Assembly: GCA_051881535.1 (NCBI GenBank)
Contig: JBJEQB010000006.1
Location: 3,263-67,262 of the forward strand
DNA length: 64,000 nucleotides
Reading direction: 5' to 3'
Origin: CAG-177 sp051881535
GTDB lineage: Bacteria; Bacillota; Clostridia; Oscillospirales; Acutalibacteraceae
The notes below the pieces were generated by a model. It did no database searches and was not told where the DNA came from. It saw only the letters and a list, made by a program, of their open reading frames with translations. Both the position numbers and the translations under genes were made by a program. Shown here one piece after another: positions 8,057 through 15,809 of the stretch. Position 1 is the first letter of the stretch. Each line of letters opens with the position of its first letter.

Positions 8057-8461
8057 ATGGCTAAAGCAGCATCTAAAAAGACAACAGGCACCCGCAGACG
8101 CCGTGAGCGCAAGAATATCGAGCGCGGCGCAGCCCATATCCAATCCACCTTTAACAACACTATCGTTACAATCACCGATACTCAGGGCAACGCAGTTTCA
8201 TGGGCAAGCGCAGGTGAAATGGGCTTCAGAGGCTCAAAGAAATCAACTCCCTTCGCAGCTCAGACAGCGGCGGAGACAGCAGCTAAGGCAGCTATCGACC
8301 ACGGCATGAAAACTGTTGAGGTTTATGTTAAGGGACCCGGTCAGGGTCGTGAAGCGGCAATCAGAGCTTTACAGACAGCAGGTCTGGAGGTCAGCATGAT
8401 TAAGGATGTTACCCCCATTCCCCACAACGGATGCCGCCCGCCTAAGAGAAGGCGCGTGTAA
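8057..8461 (+). CDS. rpsK: 30S ribosomal protein S11
   Basis: A 134-residue S11 lining the mRNA exit channel on the platform. The basic N-terminus is followed by AHIQSTFNNTIVTITDTQGN and ends with HNGCRPPKRRRV, the conserved C-terminus. The frame stays open upstream to 8021, but AAGGAGG at 8045-8050 and family alignment (MAKAASKK) fix the ATG at 8057. Confidence 0.97.
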   Translation: MAKAASKKTTGTRRRRERKNIERGAAHIQSTFNNTIVTITDTQGNAVSWASAGEMGFRGSKKSTPFAAQTAAETAAKAAIDHGMKTVEVYVKGPGQGREAAIRALQTAGLEVSMIKDVTPIPHNGCRPPKRRRV

Positions 8462-8489
8462 CCAGAATTTTTTGGAGGTGTAACACAAT

Positions 8490-9116
8490 ATGGCAAGATA
8501 TACCGGTGCGGTATGCAAACTGTGCCGCCGTGAAGGCAAGAAGCTCTACCTCAAGGGTGAGCGCTGCTATACCGGCAAATGTGCAGTTGAGCGCAGAGCG
8601 TATGCTCCCGGCCAGCATGGCCAGAGCCGCAAGAAGGCAACTGAATACGGTCTTCAGCTTCGTGCAAAGCAGCAGGCAAAGCGTTACTACGGTATTCAGG
8701 AAAGCCAGTTCTATAAGTATTTCCTTATGGCTGAGCGCAAGCAGGGCGTAACAGGTGAAAACCTGCTCCGTATCTGCGAGAGCAGGCTTGACAATGTTGT
8801 TTATCTTCTCGGCTGGGCTAACTCCAGAGCAGAAGCAAGACAGCTTGTTACTCACGGCCATTACAAAGTAAACGGCAACAAGGTCAATATTCCTTCATAT
8901 CTTATCAAGCCCGGCGACGAAATCGCCATCAAGGATAAGAGCAAGGAAAGCGACAAGATCAAGGCGACTGTTGAAGCAAATGCTTCCCGCCCTGTTCCCC
9001 AGTGGCTTGACCGCAACGCAGAGGCTCTCACAGCTAAGGTTCTTGCTCTGCCCACCCGTGAGCAGATTATGGTTCCCGTTGAAGAGCATCTTATCGTTGA
9101 GCTTTATTCTAAGTAA
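8490..9116 (+). CDS. rpsD: 30S ribosomal protein S4, zinc-binding type
   Basis: A 208-residue S4, the nucleator of 30S assembly. Near the N-terminus, C-x2-C (CKLC) and C-x4-C (CYTGKC) form the zinc site of the C+ type. The S4 RNA-binding domain lies around residues 95-160 (ENLLRICESRLDNVVYLLGW). In Bacillus S4 represses its own gene, which is monocistronic there; here rpsD sits in the alpha cluster before rpoA, as in E. coli. Confidence 0.97.
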   Translation: MARYTGAVCKLCRREGKKLYLKGERCYTGKCAVERRAYAPGQHGQSRKKATEYGLQLRAKQQAKRYYGIQESQFYKYFLMAERKQGVTGENLLRICESRLDNVVYLLGWANSRAEARQLVTHGHYKVNGNKVNIPSYLIKPGDEIAIKDKSKESDKIKATVEANASRPVPQWLDRNAEALTAKVLALPTREQIMVPVEEHLIVELYSK

Positions 9117-9239
9117 TGCCTGCCTGATTTGCCTGAAAAAGGCATTTCAGCGGCGTTCGCCCGCAGCTTTTGCAGGCGCAGCGTTTTTGAATGCATTTTG
9201 AGCAGGATTTTTCCTGCCTGTTTTAAAGGAGGGTTTTTA
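9117..9239 (+). promoter_or_regulatory. rpsD-rpoA leader with hairpins; possible attenuator
   Basis: This 123-base gap is the longest inside the ribosomal cluster. It holds several short stems, the clearest being GCAGGA-TTTT-TCCTGC at 9202-9217, followed by CTGTTTTAA. That resembles a weak terminator or attenuator directly before the AAAGGAGGG site of rpoA. It could lower rpoA relative to ribosomal proteins. This is an inference from structure only. Confidence 0.35.
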
Positions 9240-10190
9240 ATGATTGGTATCGAAAAGCCCAGAATTGATACTGCCGAAATTTCCGAGGACGGAAAATACG
9301 GAAGATTTGTTGTTGAGCCTCTTGAGAGAGGATACGGAACAACTTTGGGCAACAGCCTTAGAAGAGTTCTTCTTTCGTCTCTTCCCGGCTACGCGATAAC
9401 CTCCGTTAAGATTGACGGAATTCTGCATGAATTCAGCACCATCCCCGGAGTTAAAGAGGATGTTACCGAGATAGTTCTTAATCTCAAAAATGTAATCCTT
9501 AAAATTCACGGCGACGGTCCTAAGACAATCTACATTGACGCTAACGGCGATGACGAAATCACTGCCGGCAGCATCAAAACCGATTCAGAGGTTGAAATTC
9601 TCAACCCCGAGCTTCACATCGCTACTCTCAATTCCGATGCGCATGTCAGCATGGAGCTGACCTGCGATAAGGGCAGAGGCTATGTTTCCGCTGAGAGAAA
9701 CAAGCAGATGATGCAGCCCATTATCGGTGTTATTGCAATCGATTCGATTTATACACCCGTATTGAAGGTTAACTACACAGTCGAAAACACCCGTGTAGGT
9801 CAGATTACGGACTACGATAAGCTGACTCTCGAGGTGTGGACAAACGGAACCATCAACGCTATGGAAGCCGTTTCTCTCGGTGCCAAGATCCTCAACGAGC
9901 ACCTCAACCTCTTCGGAGACCTCTCAGGTGAGGCTTACGACACAGAGGTTATGGTTGTTAAGAGTGACAACGGCAAAGAAAAAGTGCTGGAGATGACCAT
10001 TGAGGAACTTGACCTTTCTGTTCGTTCCTTTAACTGCTTGAAGAGAGCGCAGATCAATACGGTTGAAGATCTGACCAACAGAACCGAGGAAGATATGATG
10101 AAAGTTCGTAACCTCGGCAGAAAATCCCTTGATGAGGTTGTTGCAAAGCTCAATTCGCTTGGCTTTGACCTTCGCAGGGATGAGGAATGA
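9240..10190 (+). CDS. rpoA: DNA-directed RNA polymerase subunit alpha
   Basis: A 316-residue alpha subunit. The N-terminal assembly domain starts MIGIEKPRIDTAEISEDGKY and has the dimerisation motif PLERGYGTTLGNSLRRVLLS (residues about 28-47). The C-terminal domain (LDLSVRSFNCLKRAQINTVEDL, NLGRKSLDEVVAKL) binds UP elements and activators. The frame extends to 9129, but the AAAGGAGGG site at 9226-9234 and the family start fix ATG at 9240. Confidence 0.97.
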   Translation: MIGIEKPRIDTAEISEDGKYGRFVVEPLERGYGTTLGNSLRRVLLSSLPGYAITSVKIDGILHEFSTIPGVKEDVTEIVLNLKNVILKIHGDGPKTIYIDANGDDEITAGSIKTDSEVEILNPELHIATLNSDAHVSMELTCDKGRGYVSAERNKQMMQPIIGVIAIDSIYTPVLKVNYTVENTRVGQITDYDKLTLEVWTNGTINAMEAVSLGAKILNEHLNLFGDLSGEAYDTEVMVVKSDNGKEKVLEMTIEELDLSVRSFNCLKRAQINTVEDLTNRTEEDMMKVRNLGRKSLDEVVAKLNSLGFDLRRDEE

Positions 10191-10220
10191 CCCATTAAAC
10201 GGTAAAGGAGTGTGAACTTA

Positions 10221-10562
10221 ATGCCCGGTACCAGAAAGCTTGGCCGCACAAGCGATCATCGCAAGTCGATGCTCAGAGGCCTCGTAACTTATCTTTTGGA
10301 AAACGGCAGAATTGAAACCACCGTTACAAGGGCTCAGGAGGTTCGCGCAATGGCTGAGAAAATGATCACCATTGCAAAGGACGATTCTCTCCACTCAAAG
10401 CGCAAAGTTTTGGCTTATGTCACAAAAGAGGATGTTGTCAAAAAGCTCTTTGATGAGATTGCCCCCAAATATAAGGATGTTAACGGCGGTTACTGCCGCA
10501 TAATCAAGACCGGTCCCCGCAGAGGAGACGCAGCTGAGATGTGCATCATCGAGCTGGTCTGA
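10221..10562 (+). CDS. rplQ: 50S ribosomal protein L17
   Basis: A 113-residue L17: MPGTRKLGRTSDHRKSMLRG, then LLENGRIETTVTRAQEVR. It is the last gene of the alpha cluster in nearly all bacteria. An in-frame GTG at 10212 sits only one base after AAAGGAG, so the ATG at 10221 is the start. A strong terminator follows 24 bases after the stop. Confidence 0.97.
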   Translation: MPGTRKLGRTSDHRKSMLRGLVTYLLENGRIETTVTRAQEVRAMAEKMITIAKDDSLHSKRKVLAYVTKEDVVKKLFDEIAPKYKDVNGGYCRIIKTGPRRGDAAEMCIIELV

Positions 10563-10585
10563 TTAAAAGCTTTATAAAATGAAAA

Positions 10586-10620
10586 CACCCTGCTCGTTTT
10601 TGAGCAGGGTGCTTTTGTTT
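10586..10620. terminator. Bidirectional rho-independent terminator after rplQ
   Basis: A perfect 10-bp stem, CACCCTGCTC / GAGCAGGGTG, with a 6-base loop at 10586-10611, is followed on the plus strand by CTTTTGTTT and on the minus strand by TTTTCATTTT. It lies between the convergent rplQ and the ABC exporter gene and can serve both. Confidence 0.9.
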
Positions 10621-10627
10621 ATTCCGA

Positions 10628-12553
10628 TTAATCAAGTTCAAACTGTCCGGTATAAAGCTGATAGTATTTGCCTTGCTGAGCGATAAGGTCGTCATGGCTG
10701 CCGCGCTCGATTATTTCGCCGTGTTCAAGCACCATAATGGCGTCGGAATTCCTTACGGTTGAGAGCCTGTGAGCGATAACAAATACCGTTCTGCCCTCCA
10801 TAAGCTTATCCATTCCCTTTTCGATAAGGCGCTCCGTGCGCGTATCTATTGAGCTTGTGGCTTCGTCAAGAATAAGCACGGGCGGGTCGGCAACTGCGGC
10901 TCTTGCAATCGCAAGAAGCTGTCTTTGACCCTGGGAAAGATTTGCGCCGTCGCCCGTTATCATCGTGTTGTAGCCGTCGGGCAGGCGGGTAATAAAGGAA
11001 TCGGCGTTGGCAAGCTTTGCGGCGGCTACAATTTCTTCGTCCGTTGCGTCAAGTCTGCCGTAAGCGATATTGTCCCTGACAGTTCCGGTGAAAAGGTGAG
11101 TATCCTGCAAAACCATAGCCATTGAGCGGCGCAGCTCGGATTTCTTTATCTTTTTGATGTTAATGCCGTCATAGGTAATCTTTCCTTGGTCAACATCGTA
11201 AAAGCGGTTTATAAGGTTTGTAATCGTTGTTTTGCCTGCGCCCGTTGAGCCGACAAAGGCAATTTTCTGCCCGGGCATGGCGTAGAGCGAAACATTCTTG
11301 AGAACATCCTTTTTGCCGTCATAGCTGAATGTAACATCGTGGAAGCGCACATCACCCTTCCATTCCGTGTAGGTCAGCGTGCCGTCATGATGCGGATGCT
11401 TCCACGCCCACATACCCGTTCTCTCGGAACATTCCGCAATGCTGCCGTCGGGCAGCTTCTTGGCATTGACGAGGGTAACATAGCCGTCATCTTCTTCGGC
11501 GGGCGTGTCAATGATTTCAAAAATTCTTTCCGCACCCGCAAGCGCAACAAGAATATTGTTAAACTGCTGTGAAATCTGAGTTATCGGCTGGAAGAACTGA
11601 CGCGTGTAGGTCAGGAAAGAAACCAGCGTGCCCACGGTGATTGCGAAAAATGAGCCTGCGGGCAGCGCAATTATCAGCGCAGAGCCGACGGTTGCAACTG
11701 CGGCATAGTTAATGTAAGAAAGGTTGCCCATTATAGGCATCAGGATGCTTGCATAGGTGTTGGCGTTTGTGGCGGCATGGCGCAGATTTTCGTTAAGCGC
11801 TTTAAAATCCGCCTTTGCCTTGTCTTCATGGCAAAATACCTTAACAACCTTTTGCCCCTCGATGAATTCCTCAACATAGCCGTTGACCTCGCCCACGCAT
11901 TTTTGCTGAGCGCGGAAATACTTTGCGCTGCGTGTGCCGAGAAAACGGATAACTCCGAAAGCGACAACAAGCACAAGAATTACAAGCGCGGTCAGTATGG
12001 GGCTGAGATAAAGCATCATTGAAAAGGTTCCGATAACCGTTACGGCAGAGGAAACAAGCTGCACAAAGCTTTGGCTGATACATTCTCTGAGCGTGTCAAC
12101 ATCGTTTGTGTAGCGGCTCATAAGCTCGCCATGAGTGTGAGTGTCAAAAAACTTTATCGGCAAATCCTGCATATGATTGAAAAGGTCTTTGCGGATTATA
12201 TTCAGAGTTTTTTGAGAAACCTGAAGCATTATTCTTGAATAGCTGTATGATGCGGCAACGCCGAGCAAATAAATGCAGGCGAGCTTTATCAGAGTTTTTG
12301 CAAGCGGCATCAGAGTGTCTTTTGTAAGCTCCGAGCCGATAAGAGGCAGCAGAATGTCATCGGTTATTCCTTTCAGGAAATATGTGCCCGCAATGCCTGC
12401 AACGGCGCTGATTGCAACAAAGAGGAAAACTGCCGCAAGCAGAGCTTTTGAACGCCCGAGATATCCGATTAGTCTCATAAATGTTTGTTTAGTGTTTCTG
12501 GGCTTGGCATGACCCTTTGACGGTCTGCCGCCCGGTCCTCCCGGTCCCGGCAT
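10628..12553 (-). CDS. ABC exporter half-transporter (canonical-ATPase partner)
   Basis: A 641-residue type IV ABC half-exporter. A Gly/Pro-rich cytoplasmic N-terminus (MPGPGGPGGRPSKG) precedes six membrane helices and an ATPase domain. Walker A is GSTGAGKTT near residue 440, the signature is LSQGQRQL, and Walker B is VLILDEATSS with the catalytic Glu intact. Its ATG overlaps the stop of the upstream half-transporter by one base (TAATG), so the two are made together and most likely form a heterodimer of the BmrCD/TM287-288 type. Substrate is unknown; the MarR gene in front suggests drugs or toxic metabolites. Confidence 0.93.
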   Translation of the reverse strand: MPGPGGPGGRPSKGHAKPRNTKQTFMRLIGYLGRSKALLAAVFLFVAISAVAGIAGTYFLKGITDDILLPLIGSELTKDTLMPLAKTLIKLACIYLLGVAASYSYSRIMLQVSQKTLNIIRKDLFNHMQDLPIKFFDTHTHGELMSRYTNDVDTLRECISQSFVQLVSSAVTVIGTFSMMLYLSPILTALVILVLVVAFGVIRFLGTRSAKYFRAQQKCVGEVNGYVEEFIEGQKVVKVFCHEDKAKADFKALNENLRHAATNANTYASILMPIMGNLSYINYAAVATVGSALIIALPAGSFFAITVGTLVSFLTYTRQFFQPITQISQQFNNILVALAGAERIFEIIDTPAEEDDGYVTLVNAKKLPDGSIAECSERTGMWAWKHPHHDGTLTYTEWKGDVRFHDVTFSYDGKKDVLKNVSLYAMPGQKIAFVGSTGAGKTTITNLINRFYDVDQGKITYDGINIKKIKKSELRRSMAMVLQDTHLFTGTVRDNIAYGRLDATDEEIVAAAKLANADSFITRLPDGYNTMITGDGANLSQGQRQLLAIARAAVADPPVLILDEATSSIDTRTERLIEKGMDKLMEGRTVFVIAHRLSTVRNSDAIMVLEHGEIIERGSHDDLIAQQGKYYQLYTGQFELD

Positions 12554-14286
12554 TATGCAGCACTCCCTTCTTGCTGAGATTTGTAAACTTCGGTGTATAT
12601 TTCGTTGGTGCCGAGCAGCTCCTCGTGAGTGCCTACGGCGTTAATCTCACCGTCGTCAAGAACGATTATTTTGTCAGCGTGCTCAACGGAGCTTATGCGC
12701 TGAGCAACGATAATTGTTGTGATATCGCCGTGGCAGCGTTTGAAGCCTTCGCGGATTTTAGCGTCGGTTGCGGTGTCAACGGCGCTCGTGCTGTCGTCAA
12801 GAATAAGCACCTTGGGTGATTTAAGCAAGGCTCTTGCAATGCAAAGCCTTTGTTTCTGACCGCCCGAAAGGTTTACGCCGCCTTGCCCGAGATCGGTCTG
12901 ATAGCCGTCGGGGAAAGAGGTGATAAATTCGTGAGCCTGAGCAACCTTGCAGGCATTTTCTATTTCCTCGGCTGTAGCGTCGGGATTACCCCAGCGCAGG
13001 TTATCCTCAATCGTGCCGGAAAACAGCAGGTTGACCTGGAGCACCATGGCAACGGAATCACGCAGATTTTTCAGCGTGTAATCCGAAACGGGTCTGCCGC
13101 CGACCTTGACAACGCCCTCGGTTACATCATAGAGGCGGGGAATCATCTGCACAAGCGTGGTTTTGGCAGATCCCGTGCCGCCGATAATTCCTATTGTTTC
13201 GCCCGATTTAATGTGAAGATTTATATTGTTGATAACATTCTTTTTGCCCGTCTTTTTGTATTTGAAGCAGACATTTTCCATATCGATATCGCCGTTTTCA
13301 ACTTTAAGAGAGGGATCTGCTTCGGCGTCGCTGATATCGGGCGTCTCTTTAAGAACTTCAACAACACGCATCATCGAGGCACGCGACATAACAGCCATAA
13401 CGAAAATCATGGATATCATCATAAGCGACATCAAAATCTGATTGACATATGTTATGAATGCTGTCAGCTCGCCCGTTTCCATTGTGCCGCCGATGACAAG
13501 CTTTCCGCCGAACCACAGAACGGCTATTATGCAGCAATAAACTGCAAGCTGCATAAAGGGATTTGAAAGAATGATAAGCTTTTCTGCGGCGATGGAAGCG
13601 TTTTTCAAATCGTCGTTGGAAATTTTGAATTTTTCTTTTTCGTGGGTGGCGCGGACAAACGCTTTGATTACTCTCATTCCGATAAGGTTTTCCTGAACCG
13701 AGGAGTTCAGCGCGTCAACCTTTGAGAGCATTCTTTTAAATCTCGGCATGGCAAATGTGCCCATAAAGATTACGAAAGCAACGATTATCGGCGCGGCAAC
13801 CGCAAATATAAGAGCGAGCCGAGCGTTTATCTTAATTGAATAATAGAACGCCATGGCAAACATCAGCGGTGCTCTGACAAAGATGCGGATTATCATTGTG
13901 TAAGCCATCTGAACGGTGTTGACATCGGTTGTCATTCGGGTTATCAGAGATGGAGTGCTGAATTTATCAATGTTGGCAAAGGAAAAATCCTGAATTTTGC
14001 CGAAAACGGCTTCTCTGATGTTAGCGCCGAAGCCCATGCCTGCTTTTGCGGCAAATCTTGCGGCACCCGCTCCGCTCAAAAGTGAAATTATTGACATACA
14101 TATCATTTTTAATCCCGCATTGAGGATAAACGGCATACCTGCGCCGCCTATAATTCCTTCGTCAACCATTGTTGCCATGGTGAGAGGTATCTGAACCTCC
14201 ATAAGGACTTCAACGAGGATAAGCAGGGGCGAGAGAATTGAAGCGAGCCGATAGCCCTTGGTTTCCCGCGCGAAAAGTTTAATCAT
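12553..14286 (-). CDS. ABC exporter half-transporter with degenerate ATP site
   Basis: A 577-residue half-exporter with six membrane helices and one ATPase domain, partner of the gene at 10628. Walker A reads GGTGSAKTT (Ala where Gly normally precedes Lys), and Walker B is ILDDSTSAVD with Asp in place of the catalytic Glu; the signature LSGGQKQR is canonical. Such asymmetry is typical of heterodimeric exporters with one non-hydrolysing site. The frame is open to 14316, but the GGAG in CGGAGATGATAAAAATG favours ATG at 14286, giving an 8-base overlap with the marR-type gene. Confidence 0.92.
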   Translation of the reverse strand: MIKLFARETKGYRLASILSPLLILVEVLMEVQIPLTMATMVDEGIIGGAGMPFILNAGLKMICMSIISLLSGAGAARFAAKAGMGFGANIREAVFGKIQDFSFANIDKFSTPSLITRMTTDVNTVQMAYTMIIRIFVRAPLMFAMAFYYSIKINARLALIFAVAAPIIVAFVIFMGTFAMPRFKRMLSKVDALNSSVQENLIGMRVIKAFVRATHEKEKFKISNDDLKNASIAAEKLIILSNPFMQLAVYCCIIAVLWFGGKLVIGGTMETGELTAFITYVNQILMSLMMISMIFVMAVMSRASMMRVVEVLKETPDISDAEADPSLKVENGDIDMENVCFKYKKTGKKNVINNINLHIKSGETIGIIGGTGSAKTTLVQMIPRLYDVTEGVVKVGGRPVSDYTLKNLRDSVAMVLQVNLLFSGTIEDNLRWGNPDATAEEIENACKVAQAHEFITSFPDGYQTDLGQGGVNLSGGQKQRLCIARALLKSPKVLILDDSTSAVDTATDAKIREGFKRCHGDITTIIVAQRISSVEHADKIIVLDDGEINAVGTHEELLGTNEIYTEVYKSQQEGSAA

Positions 14287-14779
14287 TTTTATCATCTCCG
14301 TTTCTGCTGTCAGCATTTTTAATAAAGTCCATTGCTTCTTTTTCGCTCACGCCGTCACCCGAAAGATTGGCGGCAACCCGCGCGAGCATATCGGAAAAAG
14401 CTTTGATTTCTTCGGGAGCAAAGCCTGCAAACATAACGGCGTCAACCTTATCGCACTCCGCTCTGCCGGCAAAGAATATATCTCTGCCCTGAGAAGTGAC
14501 ACTTATGTGGTTGATTCGTCGGTCATTTTCATCGGGCGTTCTTTCAATATAGCCCGCCTTGCTCATTCGCTTCAGGCTTGTTGCTATTGATGCAGGGGAA
14601 ATCCCGAGAGAATCCGCAAGCTCCTTCTGTGAGCAGTCACCGTGCGAGAGCAGGTAACTGAGAATATCCGGCTGACCGCGGTAAATATTCATTCCCGAAA
14701 GTGCTTTGATTATCCGATATCGGTGAAGCAGAGATACGCTTCGCAGGTTTTGCACGGCGGAGCGGTATAATTCTTCCAT
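14279..14779 (-). CDS. MarR-family transcriptional regulator
   Basis: A 166-residue winged-helix regulator. The DNA-binding part covers about residues 40-100: the recognition helix in CSQKELADSLGISPASIATSLKRM (in parts) and the wing with TPDENDRRINHISVT, where D-x-R-R is the MarR hallmark. A GTG 9 bases upstream is in frame, but AAAGG with 8-base spacing supports ATG at 14779. It heads the operon with the two exporter genes, so it probably represses itself and the exporter until a ligand binds. Confidence 0.93.
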   Translation of the reverse strand: MEELYRSAVQNLRSVSLLHRYRIIKALSGMNIYRGQPDILSYLLSHGDCSQKELADSLGISPASIATSLKRMSKAGYIERTPDENDRRINHISVTSQGRDIFFAGRAECDKVDAVMFAGFAPEEIKAFSDMLARVAANLSGDGVSEKEAMDFIKNADSRNGDDKND

Positions 14780-14802
14780 AAAAAACACCTTTCGTCAAAT
14801 TA

Positions 14803-14829
14803 TTAAGCGATTAACAATTAACCGATTAA
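14803..14829. promoter_or_regulatory. Two tandem 12-bp operator-like sites upstream of the MarR gene
   Basis: TTAAGCGATTAA (14803-14814) and TTAACCGATTAA (14818-14829) are the same near-palindrome TTAA-N4-TTAA, 15 bp centre to centre. They lie just downstream of the predicted transcription start of the marR-exporter operon, the usual place for a MarR operator. That the MarR protein binds them is an inference. Confidence 0.65.
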
Positions 14830-14838
14830 CTATTCCGT

Positions 14839-14867
14839 ATTTTAAAACCTCCCGGCAAATATGTCAA
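14839..14867 (-). promoter_or_regulatory. Sigma-A promoter of the MarR/ABC exporter operon
   Basis: Read on the minus strand: TTGACA (14862-14867), a 17-base spacer, then TAAAAT (14839-14844). It is a near-consensus promoter, placed about 60 bases upstream of the start codon with the operator repeats between. Confidence 0.85.
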
Positions 14868-14915
14868 GAGGTTTTGAGTTGAATTTCGCCGTAAAATTGT
14901 AAATAATTTGTTAAG

Positions 14916-15608
14916 TCATCTCTGAACCTCGCCCGTGATGGCGTTTATAACATTCTGAAAAACGGCAACATGGGAGTTGGAGATATATTTATCAAGATGC
15001 ATTGAGCCGAAAAACCAGCGTCTGAATCGGCACGCCTCGGAAAGCTCCTCAAGATATGTGTTAAGCCCCGTAACGCTTGCCGTTTCGCTGTCTTTGAGCT
15101 TCAAAAAGCTCTTTATTTTAACGGGAGGCTCATGGGTGATAACATAGTCCACGCGGCAGTTGAGTTTTTCAAGATTTGCCGCGCCTTCAAGCAGCTCCTC
15201 GCGGCTCGGGAATTCATATTTTGACCAGGCGTTTTCTTCAAACCTGATGTCAATATCGGGGCTTTCGCCGCCGCCCATGGTGAAAAAGGTCATATTGTCA
15301 AGTCTGAAAATCTGACCGCGCATCATATGATAAAGATTGCCGCATATGTGGTGAACCTTGCCGCCGTTCCAGGAGGTAACGGGGTAGGCGTTGAGCAGCT
15401 CAAAATTTTCGTGAGTGCCGTCAATGAAGCAGATATTGAATTTTTTGTTGCCGAGCTTTTTGAGCGTCTTTTGCTCAATTTTGCTGTTATCCCAAACAAA
15501 GCCGAAGTCGCCGCAGATGATGAGCGTGTCGCCCTTTTTCAGTTGTTTTATTGCGGGCGAATCAAAACGGGAGATATCTCCGTGCATATCGCCGGTTACA
15601 TATACCAT
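14916..15608 (-). CDS. Calcineurin-like metallophosphoesterase
   Basis: A 230-residue cytosolic phosphoesterase. The dinuclear-metal motifs are in order: GDMHGD (residues 6-11), ICGDFG near 31-36, GTHEN near 58-62 and ITHEPP near 158-163. The Asn of the third motif is preceded by H-E (GTHEN), as in some single-domain members. Substrate cannot be told; homologues act on phosphodiesters or phosphoproteins. It has its own AAAGGAG site and is transcribed away from dacF. No neighbour suggests a pathway. Confidence 0.85.
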   Translation of the reverse strand: MVYVTGDMHGDISRFDSPAIKQLKKGDTLIICGDFGFVWDNSKIEQKTLKKLGNKKFNICFIDGTHENFELLNAYPVTSWNGGKVHHICGNLYHMMRGQIFRLDNMTFFTMGGGESPDIDIRFEENAWSKYEFPSREELLEGAANLEKLNCRVDYVITHEPPVKIKSFLKLKDSETASVTGLNTYLEELSEACRFRRWFFGSMHLDKYISNSHVAVFQNVINAITGEVQR

Positions 15609-15757
15609 TTATGAAAGCTCCTTTTGTAATCAATGGTTGCGTTTGCAGATAATCCAATTAACTATAACCCAAAAAAGCCGAAAAATCAAGGGCAATAATG
15701 TTAATTTAATCATTTATTTAAAAATCATTGTTTCCACTTTATTTTTTCTGTTGTTTA

Positions 15758-15766
15758 TGATATAAT
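15758..15766 (+). promoter_or_regulatory. Extended -10 promoter before dacF-type gene
   Basis: TGATATAAT at 15758-15766 combines a TGn extension with a consensus -10 box, 44 bases before the start codon of the D,D-carboxypeptidase gene. The -35 region at the expected distance is weak (TTTATT), which extended -10 promoters tolerate. Confidence 0.6.
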
Positions 15767-15809
15767 CAAAAAATGCATTGTGCAAAAATTATTTTAACGG
15801 TGTTGTGAT

